Translations under genes and position numbers: made by a program | The notes under the pieces: model-generated | Seen by the model: the letters and a program-made list of their open reading frames with translations, nothing else | Told to the model about the DNA's origin: nothing | Databases searched by the model: none | Assembly (NCBI GenBank): GCA_023228875.1 | Contig: JALOAG010000001.1 | Coordinates: forward strand, 186,001 to 250,000 | Direction of reading: 5' to 3' | Source: Bacteroidia bacterium | GTDB taxonomy: Bacteria > Bacteroidota > Bacteroidia > NS11-12g > UBA955 | Length of the DNA stretch: 64,000 nt | Shown here: in pieces, positions 35,088-43,752 of the stretch | Numbering within the stretch: position 1 is the first letter of the stretch | Layout: the number at the start of each line of letters is the position of its first letter

Positions 35088-36750
35088 ATTTATTAAAGAA
35101 TACATAATACAACTGCTGACTTACTCGCCCAAGAACCCACTCATTTTTACGGGAGTGTATTTTTGGGGCTTTTTCGCTGTTGTTTTTGCTGTTTTTTCTG
35201 TCATTCATAAAAGGATTACACTGCGCAATCTTTTCTTATTTGTTGCCAGTATTTTCTTTTATTATAAAACCAGCGGCTTATATTTTACACTGCTTCTTGC
35301 AACCATTATTTATGATTATTTTATAGGGTTGAGCATGTATAAGACCCAACATCCGTTCCTGCGCAAATGCTGGATTGTGTTGAGTGTAACCCTGAATCTT
35401 TTTATCTTAGCATACTTTAAGTACGCTTATTTCTTTACAGATTCTTACAATGCAATTTTCAATACTGACTACAAGGTGTTGAATTACTTTGCTGTGTTCC
35501 AACATACATTGACAGGAAGTGGCTCTATCGTTGATAAAATCATCCTTCCCATTGGTATATCATTCTATACCTTTCAGTCAATTAGTTATACGGTTGAGAT
35601 ATATAGAGGGAAATTAAAGCCACTAACCAACATCTTTGATTACGGTTTTTTTGTTGCATTTTTCCCGCCACTGGTTTCAGGTCCAATTGTGCGTGCATCG
35701 GAGTTTATTCCTCAAATGCTTTCCAAATATCACATTACCGGCTATCAATTTGGTTTTGCTGTTTTTATGATTCTGCAAGGATTGCTCAAGAAAATGGTTT
35801 TTGGAGATTATATGGCAATACACTTCATAGACAAAATCTATGCAGCACCGGAAACCTATCCGGGGTTTGCCAGTCTGATGGCTGCACTCTGTTATTCTCT
35901 GCAAGTATATTTGGATTTTTCAGGCTATACCGATATTTCTATAGGGGTTGCTTTGCTCATGGGTTATCGTTTTATGACAAATTTTAACTCTCCATACAAG
36001 GCACTCAATGTGGCTGATTTTTGGAGACGTTGGCATATCAGTCTTTCAACCTGGCTCAGAGATTATTTATACATTCCTTTAGGTGGAAATCGAAAAGGCT
36101 CTTGGGCTTCTTATATTATCATTGCGCTTGTTGCCTCTATTTTAGTTTTGCTAATTGGAGATTATAATTACTTTTTGATTTTTGGAGGAATTGCACTTGT
36201 CTTTATCATTTTGAGTAAGCTATTCCCTGCATTTAAGAAGCAAGTGGATTTAAACATAAACCTTATGATTACCATGCTTCTTGGCGGATTGTGGCATGGT
36301 TCTACTTGGAATTTTATTATTTGGGGAGGTATCAACGGATTGGGTCTTGTTGTCTATAAACTTTGGAAGAAAATAAGCCCTTATGAAAAACTAAAAGGTT
36401 GGTATATCAGGGCATTTAAAATTGCCCTTACATTCTTGTTTGTGAGTTATACCCGAATTTGGTTTAGAGCACCCAACAAAGAAGTGGCAGACACTGTAAG
36501 ATTCAAAATCTTTCAAGATATGGACTGGTCTCTGGCTGATAAAGTGATTGAAGGATATTGGAAAGTATTTGCACTTTTTGTTGTTGGGATGATTGTACAT
36601 TGGCTGCCGCGCTCTTTAAAACTCAAGTATCGGTTTGCATTTATTAAAGCTCCTATTCCGATTAAACTGTTGGCTGTTGTGGTTACGGTTTTCTTGATTT
36701 GGCAAACTGTTACAGCCGGCTTTGTTCCTTTTATTTACTTTCAATTCTAA
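35080..36750 (+). CDS. MBOAT family membrane-bound O-acyltransferase (AlgI/DltB-like)
   Basis: 557 residues from ATG 35080 (a TTG at 35065 is less likely). About 10-12 transmembrane helices. MBOAT landmarks: GISFYTFQSISYTVEIYRG, FFPPLVSGPIVRASEF, DFWRRWHISLS (313-323) and GGLWHGSTWNFI with catalytic His406. These enzymes bring acyl groups across the inner membrane for transfer to extracytoplasmic glycans by SGNH partners, matching the two upstream genes. Confidence 0.93.
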   Translation: MNEFIKEYIIQLLTYSPKNPLIFTGVYFWGFFAVVFAVFSVIHKRITLRNLFLFVASIFFYYKTSGLYFTLLLATIIYDYFIGLSMYKTQHPFLRKCWIVLSVTLNLFILAYFKYAYFFTDSYNAIFNTDYKVLNYFAVFQHTLTGSGSIVDKIILPIGISFYTFQSISYTVEIYRGKLKPLTNIFDYGFFVAFFPPLVSGPIVRASEFIPQMLSKYHITGYQFGFAVFMILQGLLKKMVFGDYMAIHFIDKIYAAPETYPGFASLMAALCYSLQVYLDFSGYTDISIGVALLMGYRFMTNFNSPYKALNVADFWRRWHISLSTWLRDYLYIPLGGNRKGSWASYIIIALVASILVLLIGDYNYFLIFGGIALVFIILSKLFPAFKKQVDLNINLMITMLLGGLWHGSTWNFIIWGGINGLGLVVYKLWKKISPYEKLKGWYIRAFKIALTFLFVSYTRIWFRAPNKEVADTVRFKIFQDMDWSLADKVIEGYWKVFALFVVGMIVHWLPRSLKLKYRFAFIKAPIPIKLLAVVVTVFLIWQTVTAGFVPFIYFQF

Positions 36751-36835
36751 TCTTCATTTGTCTCATTCATTCCGGGTGTATAAAATGAATACTTTTGCTT
36801 TGTCAAGAACGACCATCTAACCAAACTCATTCATA

Positions 36836-37702
36836 ATGATTAAAGAGAAATTGAAAAACTTATACCGATTCTTTTCTGCAAAATACCAGACCATACATTT
36901 AGATTATGCAGTTCATCCTAAACCCAGATTTGGACATGGAAAGCCGGCAAATTCTCTTTTAAACAATATCATGAACCATAACAGGAATATCTATGAAGAG
37001 CATCTCAACACTTTTCTTAGCTATAAGGGCAATATTCACAATATAAAAGAAAGCCGTATTGAAACAAACATCAATGAACCGGCTTGGAACAATGGATACC
37101 TGCCCGGTTTGGACATTATAGGTGTCTATGGAATGATTGCCCACTACAAACCTGCTCAGTACATAGAAATTGGATCAGGCAATTCCACTAAAATTGCCCG
37201 TAAGGTCATTAAAGATAAGCAACTCAATACTAAAATCACTTCAATCGACCCCTATCCGCGTGCGCATATTGACCATTTAGCCGATAACGTCATCAGGAAA
37301 CCATTTGAAGATTTATCCGACTATCGTTTCATTGTAGATACCTTGACTGAAAATGATATTTTGTTTATTGACAACTCACACAGAGTTTTTCCAAATTCTG
37401 ATGCCATGGTATGCTTTATGGAAATCCTGCCTCAACTCAAAAAAGGAGTTATTGTACATTTTCATGATATCTACCTTCCCTATGACTATCCTCAGTTTAT
37501 GTGTGATAGGTTCTACAATGAGCAATATACTTTAGGTGCATTTATAATATCTGACGCACAAAAATACAAACCAATTCTGCCCAACTATTTTATCAGTCAA
37601 GACGCAGCATTGGCTGCTATTATTTCGCCAATATGGAATCACCCCAATTTGCAGAATATCGAAAGACATGGGGATTCACTTTGGTTACAAATAAGTAAGT
37701 AA
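36836..37702 (+). CDS. Class I SAM-dependent methyltransferase-like protein
   Basis: 288 residues. The SAM-binding glycine loop is YIEIGSGNSTKIA (109-121), followed by ITSIDPYPRAHID (acidic end of beta-2) and NDILFIDNSHRVFPNSDAM, which resembles the Methyltransf_24 family. No signal peptide. It has its own start 85 bases after the MBOAT gene. The acceptor is unknown; small-molecule or sugar methylation is possible. It converges with the thioredoxin-like gene. Confidence 0.75.
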   Translation: MIKEKLKNLYRFFSAKYQTIHLDYAVHPKPRFGHGKPANSLLNNIMNHNRNIYEEHLNTFLSYKGNIHNIKESRIETNINEPAWNNGYLPGLDIIGVYGMIAHYKPAQYIEIGSGNSTKIARKVIKDKQLNTKITSIDPYPRAHIDHLADNVIRKPFEDLSDYRFIVDTLTENDILFIDNSHRVFPNSDAMVCFMEILPQLKKGVIVHFHDIYLPYDYPQFMCDRFYNEQYTLGAFIISDAQKYKPILPNYFISQDAALAAIISPIWNHPNLQNIERHGDSLWLQISK

Positions 37703-37708
37703 TGAAAA

Positions 37709-38287
37709 TTATTTACTTGAACTCGCGCTGTTGATTGTGCTCAGAAGCTGAACTAATTCAAGTTGCAAAGCCTTGCCTTTGTCTTGGTTATACCACTGTT
37801 GTAAAGCTGCTTTTGCTTCATTAGGGTCTGTGTTTTTAGCTTTCAAATCCAAGAAGAAATCTTGAGCGGACTTAGGTCTGGGTCCCCATCTGAAAATGTC
37901 TTTGTGGTTTTCATCTTGTACAACCAAAATAGGAATTGATTTACCGCCATTTGTTAAATAATCATTGATTCTAAAAGGAGCAGAATCTCTTAATTCATAT
38001 TCTACATGAATCAATGGGTTGAGAGAGGCAATCATATGAAAAAACGGAACAATATGGGCTGCGTCTCCACACCAAGGTTCGGTAATTACAAGCCAATTTA
38101 AGGGTTTATTTATTGCACTTACAGTTTCTTTCAGTTCAGGAGTAATCTCACCGGCTTTCAGCCATCTGTTTAAACGAGACCAATTCAGTTTTGTGTATTC
38201 CACAAAAGCAGGGTCGTCATAGGGAGCAGCAGGATTTGGGTTTTCTAAAATTTGAGTAAATTGATTAAGATAAGTTTGGAAGTTCAT
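37709..38287 (-). CDS. Thioredoxin-fold protein with a single active-site cysteine
   Basis: 192 residues. NWLVITEPWCGDAAHIVPFFHMI (64-86) is the thioredoxin-like active-site region, but only C73 is present; the second Cys of CxxC is replaced. It matches the cytosolic Thioredoxin_9-type proteins common in Bacteroidota. No signal peptide. Function unknown. A monothiol mechanism or a non-redox role are possible. Convergent with the upstream methyltransferase (six bases between stops). Confidence 0.8.
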   Translation of the reverse strand: MNFQTYLNQFTQILENPNPAAPYDDPAFVEYTKLNWSRLNRWLKAGEITPELKETVSAINKPLNWLVITEPWCGDAAHIVPFFHMIASLNPLIHVEYELRDSAPFRINDYLTNGGKSIPILVVQDENHKDIFRWGPRPKSAQDFFLDLKAKNTDPNEAKAALQQWYNQDKGKALQLELVQLLSTINSASSSK

Positions 38288-38378
38288 ACACGATAAAAAT
38301 TAAATAAATGATGGGGCAAAATTAAGCCTTTAAACTTGAAGTGAAATTGAACTTCTATTATTTGACTTTGAAATTCGT

Positions 38379-39425
38379 TTATTTTTTACCTTTTCTCTTT
38401 TTCATTCCATACCAATATTCATCTACAATCTCACCTTTATCATCAAATGTAATGGTAGCGAGCCATTTTCCTTTAAAGTCGTAGAGTTTCCAGTCTCCTA
38501 CCTTTACACCCATCTTGTATGTGCCTTCAGAACCTCCAACCAATGTTACAAGGTTTTGTTGCCAGAAACCATCTTTCACACCGTGAATGTAATTACCCTT
38601 ATTCTCTACACGCCCTTCCATCAATTGTACATACTCTCCATGCAAGGTGTCATTGTTATAATGTGCAATTAATGTAGTGTCTCCTTCCAACCCAAACACC
38701 ATCCAAACACCTTCTTTTTTACCTGATTTATAATTTTCAATCTTGAGTGGCGTATTGATTAAAATTTCATAAGTTTCAAATTTGCCATCCTTTAGTCCGT
38801 CTTTATAATTCCCAACATTTGACAATGTGCCATCAGCATACCATTCTTTATTGCTGCCATCTAAGACACCGTTTTTATAATAAATCTCTTTCATCATCTT
38901 GCCGTCAGGATACCAAGATCTAAAAGCGCCTTGAATTCTGCTATTCTTCAACACTACTTGTTGTTCCATTTGACCATTCTCAAAAAACATCGTGTTGGTA
39001 TCACTCTGAACCCCTTTGTCATAATAAAAAGAAAATTTAATTTGACCTGATTCATAATAGCCAAAATTCCAACCGTTTATTGTGTCATTTAGATAGTTGC
39101 CACGTTCTTTTACTTTTCCATTATGATAATAATTGACGTACTCTCCATGTCTTTTACCCATACTAAAGTTCATTGTTTGCTTGAGTACTTCGTCTTTGTA
39201 CCAAGTTATTTTTTGTCCATCCATAAGACCGTCTTTCCATTGAATTTGAATCATTTTTTTCTTAGTAGAATCATGTCTTACCAGCGATAATCCTGTGAAT
39301 GGCTTGCCGTTGTAATAGTAAACATCATCAATGTTTTGCAGTTTGTCAAAATAAACATTCTTCTGTGCAGAAGCGGAATACACTGTCAAAAGCAGTGAAA
39401 TGATTAAAAAAACATAGTTTCGCAT
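38379..39425 (-). CDS. MORN-variant (YwqK-like) repeat secreted protein
   Basis: 348 residues with a signal peptide (MRNYVFLIISLLLTVYSASAQ). The rest consists of repeats of about 22 residues of the form YYxNGKxKExGxYxxxxxxGxW, for example YYHNGKVKERGNYLNDTINGW. These are MORN-repeat variants, often annotated as the YwqK family. No toxin gene is adjacent, so the toxin-antitoxin label commonly attached to this family is not supported here. Probably an envelope protein. Confidence 0.82.
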   Translation of the reverse strand: MRNYVFLIISLLLTVYSASAQKNVYFDKLQNIDDVYYYNGKPFTGLSLVRHDSTKKKMIQIQWKDGLMDGQKITWYKDEVLKQTMNFSMGKRHGEYVNYYHNGKVKERGNYLNDTINGWNFGYYESGQIKFSFYYDKGVQSDTNTMFFENGQMEQQVVLKNSRIQGAFRSWYPDGKMMKEIYYKNGVLDGSNKEWYADGTLSNVGNYKDGLKDGKFETYEILINTPLKIENYKSGKKEGVWMVFGLEGDTTLIAHYNNDTLHGEYVQLMEGRVENKGNYIHGVKDGFWQQNLVTLVGGSEGTYKMGVKVGDWKLYDFKGKWLATITFDDKGEIVDEYWYGMKKRKGKK

Positions 39426-39511
39426 TGTTGCAAAATAGATTATAATAAAGTGATTTCAATAAGGTTTTTTATAAACAATTTGACCTTCTCATCCAAAAAG
39501 CAAGCCATACG

Positions 39512-39847
39512 ATGGACATAGAAACATTTAGAGAATATTGTTTGACTAAAGACCTGGTTACAGAAGAATTGCCATTTGGTCCGGATACATTGGTATTTAA
39601 GGTGGGAGGAAAAATATTTAGTTTATGTGATATCAACACCTTTGAAAGTATTAATTTAAAATGTAACCCTGAATATGCAGTAACTCTGAGAGAGAAATAT
39701 CCTGACACCATTCTGCCGGGGTATCACATGAATAAGAATCATTGGAATACAGTATTAACGCATCTGCCGGATCAGTTACTACTTGAGTTGATAGATCATT
39801 CTTACTGTCTGGTTAAAGAGTCGCTCCCTAAAAAATACTTTTCCTAA
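39512..39847 (+). CDS. MmcQ/YjbR family protein
   Basis: 111 residues, complete. MDIETFREYCLTKDLVTEELPFGPDTLVFKVGGKIFSL is the family's N-terminal signature, and NKNHWNTV and LIDHSYCLVKESLPKK are typical of the C-terminal part. It is a small CyaY-like fold of unclear function, sometimes called DNA-binding. Divergent from the MORN gene. Confidence 0.9.
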   Translation: MDIETFREYCLTKDLVTEELPFGPDTLVFKVGGKIFSLCDINTFESINLKCNPEYAVTLREKYPDTILPGYHMNKNHWNTVLTHLPDQLLLELIDHSYCLVKESLPKKYFS

Positions 39848-39927
39848 AATCTGTAAAAGTTACATTCAAAGTTTGCAATCCTTCAATTAGCAAACAACTC
39901 AAAGTACCATAAGGTGTTTGAATGAGT

Positions 39928-40695
39928 TTATAAATCCTTCTTGGCGAATTTTCTCAAAGAAAGTACTAAGGGGATTGCTATCCATAACACCAAAACAGAG
40001 AATGAGATAATGGAGCCAATGCTTCCGGTAAAACTTTGCTTAAATACCGCACTTGTCACTCCCATCAATGCAGAAATATCCATTTTAATCAAGACCACAA
40101 TCCTCACCAAATCTATGGGGTTCAATATGCTAAGCCCAACAATTACTCCTTCAAGAGGATATTCTAATAATTGAAAGAGGATAAACATAACCAGACCATC
40201 AAACAAAAGGGCAAAATACAGCCATAGCAATAATGCTGCGCCAATTCCTTTAGTCTTATCTTGAATATATACAGAGGTTAACAACGAGATTGATATAAAA
40301 ATCACCGTTAGAAAAACACCTGTGATGATCATCGAAATCCCTACTCCTGTGGGAGAGAAAAGCAGTATCGGGAGTCCGCACCCAATGAGAAACGCAATCG
40401 TTAGGGCAGTAGTCAATCCCAAAAATACACTCATCCACAATCGCTTTCTTTTAATTGGCTGTGCTGCCAGTAACTCAATGAATTCAGAGGAATTGTAGAT
40501 ATAAATTGTAGAGAACATGGTGCTTACCAAGGGAACTAAGATGAGGTTTAATGTAAGTAAACTCATCAAACTTTTTTCCGGCACATCTTCTAACATAAAT
40601 AAACCCAAGGAGAAAAGCAGTAAAAAGAGGGTATAAGCAATTACAATCTTATTTCTCAGAATATCTGAAACAACATATTTAACAATCTTTTTCAT
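39928..40695 (-). CDS. nosY: NosY-type ABC permease of the nos operon
   Basis: 255 residues, six transmembrane helices, ABC-2 type. It follows nosF after two bases and ends the nos operon. NosDFY form a complex that supports copper centre assembly in nitrous oxide reductase. The assignment relies on gene order and fold. Confidence 0.85.
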   Translation of the reverse strand: MKKIVKYVVSDILRNKIVIAYTLFLLLFSLGLFMLEDVPEKSLMSLLTLNLILVPLVSTMFSTIYIYNSSEFIELLAAQPIKRKRLWMSVFLGLTTALTIAFLIGCGLPILLFSPTGVGISMIITGVFLTVIFISISLLTSVYIQDKTKGIGAALLLWLYFALLFDGLVMFILFQLLEYPLEGVIVGLSILNPIDLVRIVVLIKMDISALMGVTSAVFKQSFTGSIGSIISFSVLVLWIAIPLVLSLRKFAKKDL

Positions 40696-40697
40696 AC

Positions 40698-41420
40698 TCA
40701 GTTTTTGTTTTTTATACTCATAATGTGTGCAATTGCCTCAGTCAATTTATACTTGCCGGTTTCTTCTTTCACCATTTCAATTGGTTTGTTAAAAATGATG
40801 TTCCCTTCTTCCATATAGACAATCTGGTTAATAATCTCATCAAGTTCGCTCAAAATATGTGAGGTAACTATGATTAGCTTGCCATTTTGTTTTTCTTTTT
40901 GAATCTTATCTTTCAAAATGATAGAAGCAACAGGGTCAAGTCCGGCAGTCGGTTCATCTAACACTAATACTTGTGGATTAAACAAAAAAGCAAGATATGC
41001 GCTCACTTTCTGTCTTGTACCTCCTGACAAAGCCCCCATTCTCTTTTGTAAGATACTGCCTAACTTGAAAGCTTCATATAATTCTTTATCTAAACTTATA
41101 TTTGTCTTATCTCTCAAGTCTTCAATCATTTCAAGCACTTGCCCCACTTTCATATTCTCGGGATAACGTGCGATTTGGGGCATATAACCGATTTGTGTTC
41201 TATAATCCCACTGTCCTTTAATCGATTTTCCGTTAAACATGATATCCCCTGAATTAGGAATAACCATCCCAAGTAAACATTTTATCAATGTGGTCTTACC
41301 GCAAGCGTTAGGTCCAATGAGTGCAACAATATTGCCCTTTTCAAATTGAAGATTCACTCCTTTTAGAACCTTAAATTTATCAAATTGCTTGCGTATGTCT
41401 TTAAACTCAATCATGCTCAT
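40698..41420 (-). CDS. nosF: NosF ABC ATPase
   Basis: 240 residues. Walker A GPNACGKT (36-43), signature LSGGTRQKVS (131-140), Walker B LVLDEPTAGLDP (152-163). One base separates it from nosD and two from nosY. It energises the NosDFY complex. Confidence 0.9.
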   Translation of the reverse strand: MSMIEFKDIRKQFDKFKVLKGVNLQFEKGNIVALIGPNACGKTTLIKCLLGMVIPNSGDIMFNGKSIKGQWDYRTQIGYMPQIARYPENMKVGQVLEMIEDLRDKTNISLDKELYEAFKLGSILQKRMGALSGGTRQKVSAYLAFLFNPQVLVLDEPTAGLDPVASIILKDKIQKEKQNGKLIIVTSHILSELDEIINQIVYMEEGNIIFNKPIEMVKEETGKYKLTEAIAHIMSIKNKN

Positions 41421-41421
41421 A

Positions 41422-42663
41422 TTATTTAATTTTCTTTATGGATGGGCTGTTATCCTTCAAATTTTCAGGAACTAAGCTTGGAAGTACACTTTCTGCTTTG
41501 TCCATCATGCTGACAAAAAAACTCCTAAAAAGCATTAATGCTCCAGGGTTTCTTTCTATAATAATTGAATAAAAAGTAATGGGTCTGTATGGAACATCTC
41601 CCACACCGTCTCTATTCAAATCATATCCTTCGTATTTATCCCAATAATTTCCATCAAGAGACTTGACAATCAGCTTGCCATTGGTAGCCAAATCAAATGT
41701 GTTAGAAATAAAATTATTGCTATTGATGACAAACTCACTGCAGCTTGCATTGATTTTCAAAGCCCAACCGTTTTTTGAAAATCTATTTTGTTTCATTTCT
41801 ATTCTGTTTGCTCCATCAGCAAATATTGCAATGGTATTTGTATTAAAGTCATTATCTACAATTTTGCTGTCATTAATCTCTTTAAGTAGCAAGCCATACG
41901 CGGCTCCACCCCAGTTGTCGGCAAAGATATTGTTGTACATCTCAACTCTCTTGCTATACATCACTGCTACTCCGGCTCCATTTCCTTTAAAAGTATTTTG
42001 TCTAAATACGTTGTCATGTGAGAACATGAAGTGCATGCCATAACGACTATTTCTTTCACTAAGATTGTGTTGGATAAATGAATTAGTAACAAATTCAAAA
42101 TAAATTCCATCCCTATGTCCTTGAATGGTATTATTCTTAATGGTTAGATGATTGCATTTCCAACAGTGGATGCCATTGGCAGAAGGTTTGCCTTTGACTT
42201 TGCCTGATACTAAAGAGTTATTTAAAAATGATAGATAAGCAGAATTCATGGCGAGGATAGCAAAGAAATTGTTCTCAAAACGACAATTTTCAACCAAGAT
42301 ATTTTTTGATGAATTGATTTTTAGAGCAGCCACATCATTAAATCCTGAGCTACCCGAATTTGTAAACAAGACTCCTTTGATTACAACATTGTCATGTTCT
42401 ACGAAAAGGTTTTCATATTGATTCTCACCATCAATTTCGGGAAAATTTTCACCAATGATTACCAATCCCTTTTTTAACAGAAGAGCACCTTCCTGATAAA
42501 GTCCCGATTTTATCAGAACTGTATCGCCATCATTTGCGATTTCGAATATATGTGTAAGTACTTTTTTGTTGTTATCAGGATTTGCAATGTGTGTAACTGC
42601 AACAGCATTATCAGCAACAAGGCAACCGAAGATTGTTAGTGCGATGAGATAAAATCTTCCCAT
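41422..42663 (-). CDS. nosD: NosD periplasmic right-handed beta-helix protein
   Basis: 413 residues. A signal peptide (MGRFYLIALTIFGCLVADNAVA) is followed by CASH/parallel-beta-helix repeats rich in Asn (NNTIQGH, NLSERNSRYGMHFMFSHDN, NIFADNWGGAAYG). GNYWDKYEGYDLNRDGVGDVPYRP near the C-terminus is the hallmark of NosD. It works with NosFY and NosL in Cu-centre maturation in the periplasm. The start overlaps nosL by 28 bases. Confidence 0.93.
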   Translation of the reverse strand: MGRFYLIALTIFGCLVADNAVAVTHIANPDNNKKVLTHIFEIANDGDTVLIKSGLYQEGALLLKKGLVIIGENFPEIDGENQYENLFVEHDNVVIKGVLFTNSGSSGFNDVAALKINSSKNILVENCRFENNFFAILAMNSAYLSFLNNSLVSGKVKGKPSANGIHCWKCNHLTIKNNTIQGHRDGIYFEFVTNSFIQHNLSERNSRYGMHFMFSHDNVFRQNTFKGNGAGVAVMYSKRVEMYNNIFADNWGGAAYGLLLKEINDSKIVDNDFNTNTIAIFADGANRIEMKQNRFSKNGWALKINASCSEFVINSNNFISNTFDLATNGKLIVKSLDGNYWDKYEGYDLNRDGVGDVPYRPITFYSIIIERNPGALMLFRSFFVSMMDKAESVLPSLVPENLKDNSPSIKKIK

Positions 42664-43073
42664 TTGAGTTTATTGCCTTTATACTTTGAGAAATATACAT
42701 CCAGACTGTCTTGTATTGCAAACGCAGCAGTATTAGAGCCCATTGGGCTTTGCAGTTGTTCATTATGTAATAAGAATGACTGTTCTAATTGTGTGAGTGT
42801 TTCGGGTACAGAAAAATCGATAACCCACAAAGAATGAATATTATCCAAGGGAACAACCTGCTCGTCCATAAACCCTTTGAGACAATGCAAGTCGTCAAAT
42901 TTGTATATTCTTCCTTTTTTTGTAACTAACTCAGCTCCATAACGGGTATCACTAATGGTCATCTTGCAGTGGTCGCAATCATCCGTTCCGAATACAATAG
43001 GCTTGGGGCTAATACTGCATGCACCCATACTAATCATGAAAGCAAACAACCCAATTACTTGAACAAAACGCAT
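42636..43073 (-). CDS. nosL: NosL copper-binding lipoprotein
   Basis: 145 residues from the ATG at 43073, chosen because it directly starts a lipoprotein signal (MRFVQVIGLFAFMISMGAC, C19). The Cu(I)-site motif DDCDHCKM (31-38) is intact, followed by KFDDLHCLKGFM. NosL delivers copper for nitrous oxide reductase. It overlaps nosD by 28 bases. Confidence 0.9.
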   Translation of the reverse strand: MRFVQVIGLFAFMISMGACSISPKPIVFGTDDCDHCKMTISDTRYGAELVTKKGRIYKFDDLHCLKGFMDEQVVPLDNIHSLWVIDFSVPETLTQLEQSFLLHNEQLQSPMGSNTAAFAIQDSLDVYFSKYKGNKLKWEDFISSH

Positions 43074-43086
43074 ATTTGTTATTATT

Positions 43087-43671
43087 CTATTTTTTTCTAA
43101 TTTCAATAAATCCACAAAACACAATCAGCACTCCCACTCCTGCCATAATCCAACCCCCAATATCGGGAATGGAATATGCTCCAAAATTAAGTAATTGTTT
43201 AAAACCTAACAATGGTGGCTGGTATGTCATGCCGGGTACTTGGATAGGTGCAGTCGGGTCAAGATTGTGTCCATAATTATAAAGCCACATATAAAAGTCC
43301 ACCATAGCAGCAATAGCAAAAGCAATAAAGGAGCCACCCCATATATAGAAGAACCATTTTCTATTAATAATTGCTGTCAATACTCCAAAAAATCCAAGAA
43401 TTGCAAAGATGTATGGAAGAAACTGAAACTCTATAAAGTCGTTCTCGCTAAGATGTCTCATTCCAATATAATGGTTTAATCCATTGATGATATCTACTTG
43501 CCCTGCAAGTTTGTCAGCATGAATTTTGAGTTCTAACCCTTCCGGATACTGAGGAGCATCTAATTCGATTTTCCAGATAGGAACAAAAATTACTGCAAAT
43601 AGTGCTAATCCGCCTAAGAATGAAAGTATTTTGGTAACACGGGATAAAGAATTTTTTTTTGAAGTTGTCAT
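43087..43671 (-). CDS. nos-operon membrane protein of unknown function
   Basis: 194 residues with four hydrophobic segments (about 14-32, 85-105, 108-128, 170-190) and a periplasmic part containing GLNHYIGMRHLSENDFIEFQFLPY. It lies between nosZ and nosL with 13 bases to nosL. The His/Met-containing motif NHYIGMRH might bind copper, which is inference. I do not recognise a named family. Confidence 0.8.
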   Translation of the reverse strand: MTTSKKNSLSRVTKILSFLGGLALFAVIFVPIWKIELDAPQYPEGLELKIHADKLAGQVDIINGLNHYIGMRHLSENDFIEFQFLPYIFAILGFFGVLTAIINRKWFFYIWGGSFIAFAIAAMVDFYMWLYNYGHNLDPTAPIQVPGMTYQPPLLGFKQLLNFGAYSIPDIGGWIMAGVGVLIVFCGFIEIRKK

Positions 43672-43752
43672 AAAGTTAAAATAAAAGTAGTTAGTTAAGA
43701 TGGGTCGCCTCAGAGAGGCAACCCATACATAGATAAAACATAAAAAGAAAAA

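Noticed and set aside
38379..39425. Toxin-antitoxin label for the MORN/YwqK-like gene
   Set aside because: It has a signal peptide and no partner toxin gene. The database label is not supported by context.
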